Below, piece by piece: positions 5,954 to 7,561 of a stretch of DNA of 7,561 nucleotides. The DNA lies in assembly GCA_034667245.1 (NCBI GenBank), contig JAXDKI010000581.1:1-7561 (forward strand), given 5' to 3'. This stretch comes from DATBFX01 sp034667245 (lineage in GTDB: Bacteria; Chloroflexota; Chloroflexia; Thermomicrobiales; UBA6265). Under the pieces are notes generated by a model that saw only the letters and a list, made by a program, of their open reading frames with translations, did no database searches and was not told the DNA's origin. Position 1 is the stretch's first letter; every line of letters begins with the position of its first letter. Position numbers and translations under genes: made by a program.

Positions 5954-7357
5954 GTGTTCACATCGTCGTTGCCAAGCGGCGAGCAAATGATCAAGTCGCG
6001 ACCGTGCGTTGCCGTCGCATTCACCCTGGTGGCGGCATCGCTGGGCCTAGCCGTGGTGCGGGACCCCCTGCTCGCCGCCGCTCCGTTGGCGGTGATCGGC
6101 CTCGTTCTCCTCACCCAGAGTGCGGTCGCTCGCTCGGCGTTCGTCATCTTCGGTGGTCTCGCCACGCTCCAGAGCTCCCAGAACCTCGACGCGACCAAGC
6201 TCGCCTACTTGTTGGGTTCCGGCGTGGCCCTCTCCGTCGCCTGCTTGAGTCTGGCGGACTACCAGTCGGCGCCGTGGCGGCCGTTGCTCGACCCCTTGTT
6301 CCGCGCCTCGGCTGCATGGATCGCTCTCATCCTCCTTTCGTCGATGGTTGCCTATGGGTCGGGCACTGCGTTGAGTACGTGGCTGCGCGACGCGATTCCG
6401 TACCTCTTGTTCGCGTGTGTTCCCATCCTGGTCCACGACCTCCGCGCGCGCTCCGCCGGAAACTGGCTGCTCCCCCTCTTTGTCGTCGCGGGTACGCTCG
6501 GCACCGCGGCGTTCGCCGTCGAATGGGTTCGTCGCCGTCAATATGTCGACCTGCCGATCGACCGTCTGCTCTTGTCCAGCTTTCTGCTGCCCGTGGCGAT
6601 CTATTGCTACGCCCTCGCCTCCGCGCTCCACGGTCGTCGCCGCGTCTGGTTGTGGGCGAGCCTCGCGGCGTTGGTGCTCGCGCTCTATGCCGTGACCGGT
6701 ACCAGAACGAGCATGATCCTCTTGTTCGTCCCATTTGCCGTGGTTCCAGGCGGGGAAGGAACGGCGCGGCGGTGCGGCCGCCTCGTCACACTGGGAGCCG
6801 TCATCGTGGTGGTTTCCCTGCTGGTGGTACAGCTGTTGGGACAGGTGACGACATTCAATCCAGCAGAGTCGCTGAGTCGCTTGCGATCCATCACCGACGT
6901 TTTCGGTAGCTCGGCCGCCGGTCAAAGCTACACCGAGCGGGCACTGCAAACTCGTGCCTCCTGGGAGGCGTTCCGGGCCGCCCCACTCTTTGGTGTCGGC
7001 CCCGGTTACCAATTCCACTGGTTCACGGATTTCAGCGGGGCACGCTCCGCATTCAATATCGATAGCCCACTGGCGATCGCGGCCAAGTTCGGCCTTTTGG
7101 GGATCATCACGCTCGGCTATACCGCCGGCCAATACTGGCGGGCGCTGCGCGCGCTTCGCAGTCATTCGGCATCGTTTGTCAACCAGGCGGCGCTGCGAGG
7201 ATTCCTGCTGGTGGTCGGTGCGTTCTCACTGCTGGGCTCGGCGTTCGAGGACAAGGGTCTCAGCTTTGCGCTCATCTTTCTCATCGTGTTGGGCGCATTC
7301 GGCGTGCCGACGTCGACACCATCTGGCGGAATGACCCAACCCAGCAGGGACTCGTGA
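5954..7357 (+). CDS. Wzy/O-antigen-ligase-family membrane protein (probable repeat-unit polymerase)
   Basis: A polytopic membrane protein of 467 residues from GTG 5954, with roughly 12-14 hydrophobic segments. Its architecture is that of the Wzy/WaaL superfamily: membrane segments, a long extracytoplasmic loop (about 297-370), then two or three final segments. The loop holds RASWEAFRAAPLFGVGPGYQ (334-353), the familiar R-x-x-x-W-x-x-F...PxFGVGxG block, and leads into DSPLAIAAKFGLLG (370-383). TGTRTSM at 248-254 is another recurring motif of the family. Proteins of this kind join undecaprenyl-linked repeat units on the outer face of the membrane (Wzy) or move finished glycan to an acceptor (ligase). 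Position after a flippase inside the cluster favours Wzy. The start is uncertain: TTG 5915 overlaps the flippase stop as TTGA with GGTGG at 5906-5910, GTG 5954 has GGAGG, and ATG 5987 sits directly before the first membrane segment. The stop overlaps the next ATG by one base. Sequence in this family is weakly conserved, so the call rests on topology and motifs. Confidence 0.8.
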   Translation: MFTSSLPSGEQMIKSRPCVAVAFTLVAASLGLAVVRDPLLAAAPLAVIGLVLLTQSAVARSAFVIFGGLATLQSSQNLDATKLAYLLGSGVALSVACLSLADYQSAPWRPLLDPLFRASAAWIALILLSSMVAYGSGTALSTWLRDAIPYLLFACVPILVHDLRARSAGNWLLPLFVVAGTLGTAAFAVEWVRRRQYVDLPIDRLLLSSFLLPVAIYCYALASALHGRRRVWLWASLAALVLALYAVTGTRTSMILLFVPFAVVPGGEGTARRCGRLVTLGAVIVVVSLLVVQLLGQVTTFNPAESLSRLRSITDVFGSSAAGQSYTERALQTRASWEAFRAAPLFGVGPGYQFHWFTDFSGARSAFNIDSPLAIAAKFGLLGIITLGYTAGQYWRALRALRSHSASFVNQAALRGFLLVVGAFSLLGSAFEDKGLSFALIFLIVLGAFGVPTSTPSGGMTQPSRDS

Positions 7358-7561
7358 TGACTGAACTTGTGTCGATATTGACACCGTCGTTCAACCAGGC
7401 GAGGTGGCTCGCCGACAACCTGCGGTCGGTCGCCAACCAGACCTACCCGAGTATCGAGCACATCGTCATGGATGGCGGATCCACCGATGGCTCCGTAGAC
7501 GTCCTGGCACAGGCCGATCCGGCCGTGCAGTGGTGCAGCGAACCCGACCGAGGGCAATCAC
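7357..7561 (+). CDS. GT2-family glycosyltransferase, N-terminal part (cut by window end)
   Basis: The first 68 residues of a GT-A fold glycosyltransferase are present and the frame is still open at the last base. VSILTPSFNQARWLADNLRS begins at residue 5 and is the classic opening strand and helix. It is followed by SVANQTYPSIEHIVMDGGST (24-43) with D39 in the nucleotide-binding turn, DGS at 44-46, and SEPDRGQS at 61-68. SEPD-x-GQ is typical of the WcaA-like GT2 subgroup that uses nucleotide sugars in capsule and O-antigen clusters. The enzyme should act in the cytoplasm and extend the lipid-linked repeat unit. The ATG at 7357 shares its A with the upstream TGA stop (TGATG), and AGGGA at 7346-7350 is a well-spaced ribosome-binding site. 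A GTG one codon earlier is also in frame. Donor and linkage cannot be deduced, and the catalytic base region is outside the window. Confidence 0.9.
   Translation, partial: MTELVSILTPSFNQARWLADNLRSVANQTYPSIEHIVMDGGSTDGSVDVLAQADPAVQWCSEPDRGQS

Noticed and set aside
6047..7165. A reverse-strand open frame of 372 residues opposite the polymerase gene.
   Set aside because: The translation is highly charged and low in complexity, with no domain pattern. The forward frame encodes a coherent membrane protein with family motifs.
1..7561. A search by eye for CRISPR arrays, tRNAs, insertion-sequence ends, long direct repeats, hairpin terminators and phage-like genes.
   Set aside because: Nothing was found. 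Coding sequence fills the window, and the short repeats seen are chance matches of GC-rich codons.
1..7561. The idea that the window holds a new defence or mobile system.
   Set aside because: Every gene has a consistent place in a Wzx/Wzy-type polysaccharide pathway. There are no nucleases, integrases, toxins or helicases.

Overview
This is a strongly GC-rich bacterial window (by eye roughly two-thirds G+C, third codon positions mostly G or C). It is completely filled by one run of plus-strand genes for a cell-surface or secreted polysaccharide. No taxonomic marker gene is present. The gene content and the style of the Gmd/Fcl proteins (a GTVCAYPK-type Fcl) would fit a high-GC lineage such as Chloroflexota (Thermomicrobia-like) or Actinomycetota, but this is only a guess.

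Layout, left to right: (1) 1-123, the last 40 codons of a membrane sugar-phosphate transferase that starts the lipid-linked repeat unit; (2) 120-1442, a GT4 glycosyltransferase of the WcaI/WbuB type; (3) 1446-2492, gmd, GDP-mannose 4,6-dehydratase; (4) 2489-3517, fcl, GDP-L-fucose synthase; (5) 3521-4525, a SAM-dependent methyltransferase with an N-terminal four-cysteine zinc-ribbon-like domain; (6) 4518-5918, a Wzx-type flippase of the MOP/PST superfamily; (7) about 5954-7357, a polytopic Wzy/O-antigen-ligase-like protein; (8) 7357-7561, the start of a GT2 glycosyltransferase cut by the window end.

Together these describe a Wzx/Wzy-dependent pathway. A priming transferase loads undecaprenyl phosphate, the GT4 and GT2 enzymes extend the repeat unit, and Gmd and Fcl supply GDP-L-fucose. 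A methyltransferase probably decorates a sugar. The flippase moves the unit across the membrane, and the Wzy-like protein polymerises it or, less likely, ligates it. The GT4 enzyme resembles the colanic-acid WcaI group and lies directly before gmd-fcl, so it is a reasonable candidate fucosyltransferase.

The genes are packed with overlaps or 3-base gaps at nearly every junction, so they look like one polycistronic, translationally coupled operon whose promoter lies upstream of the window. I see no promoter, terminator, tRNA, rRNA, CRISPR array, insertion sequence or long repeat, and no stretch of 300 bases without a gene. The system type is well known. The least certain parts are the acceptor specificities, the target of the methyltransferase, and whether gene 7 is a polymerase or a ligase.
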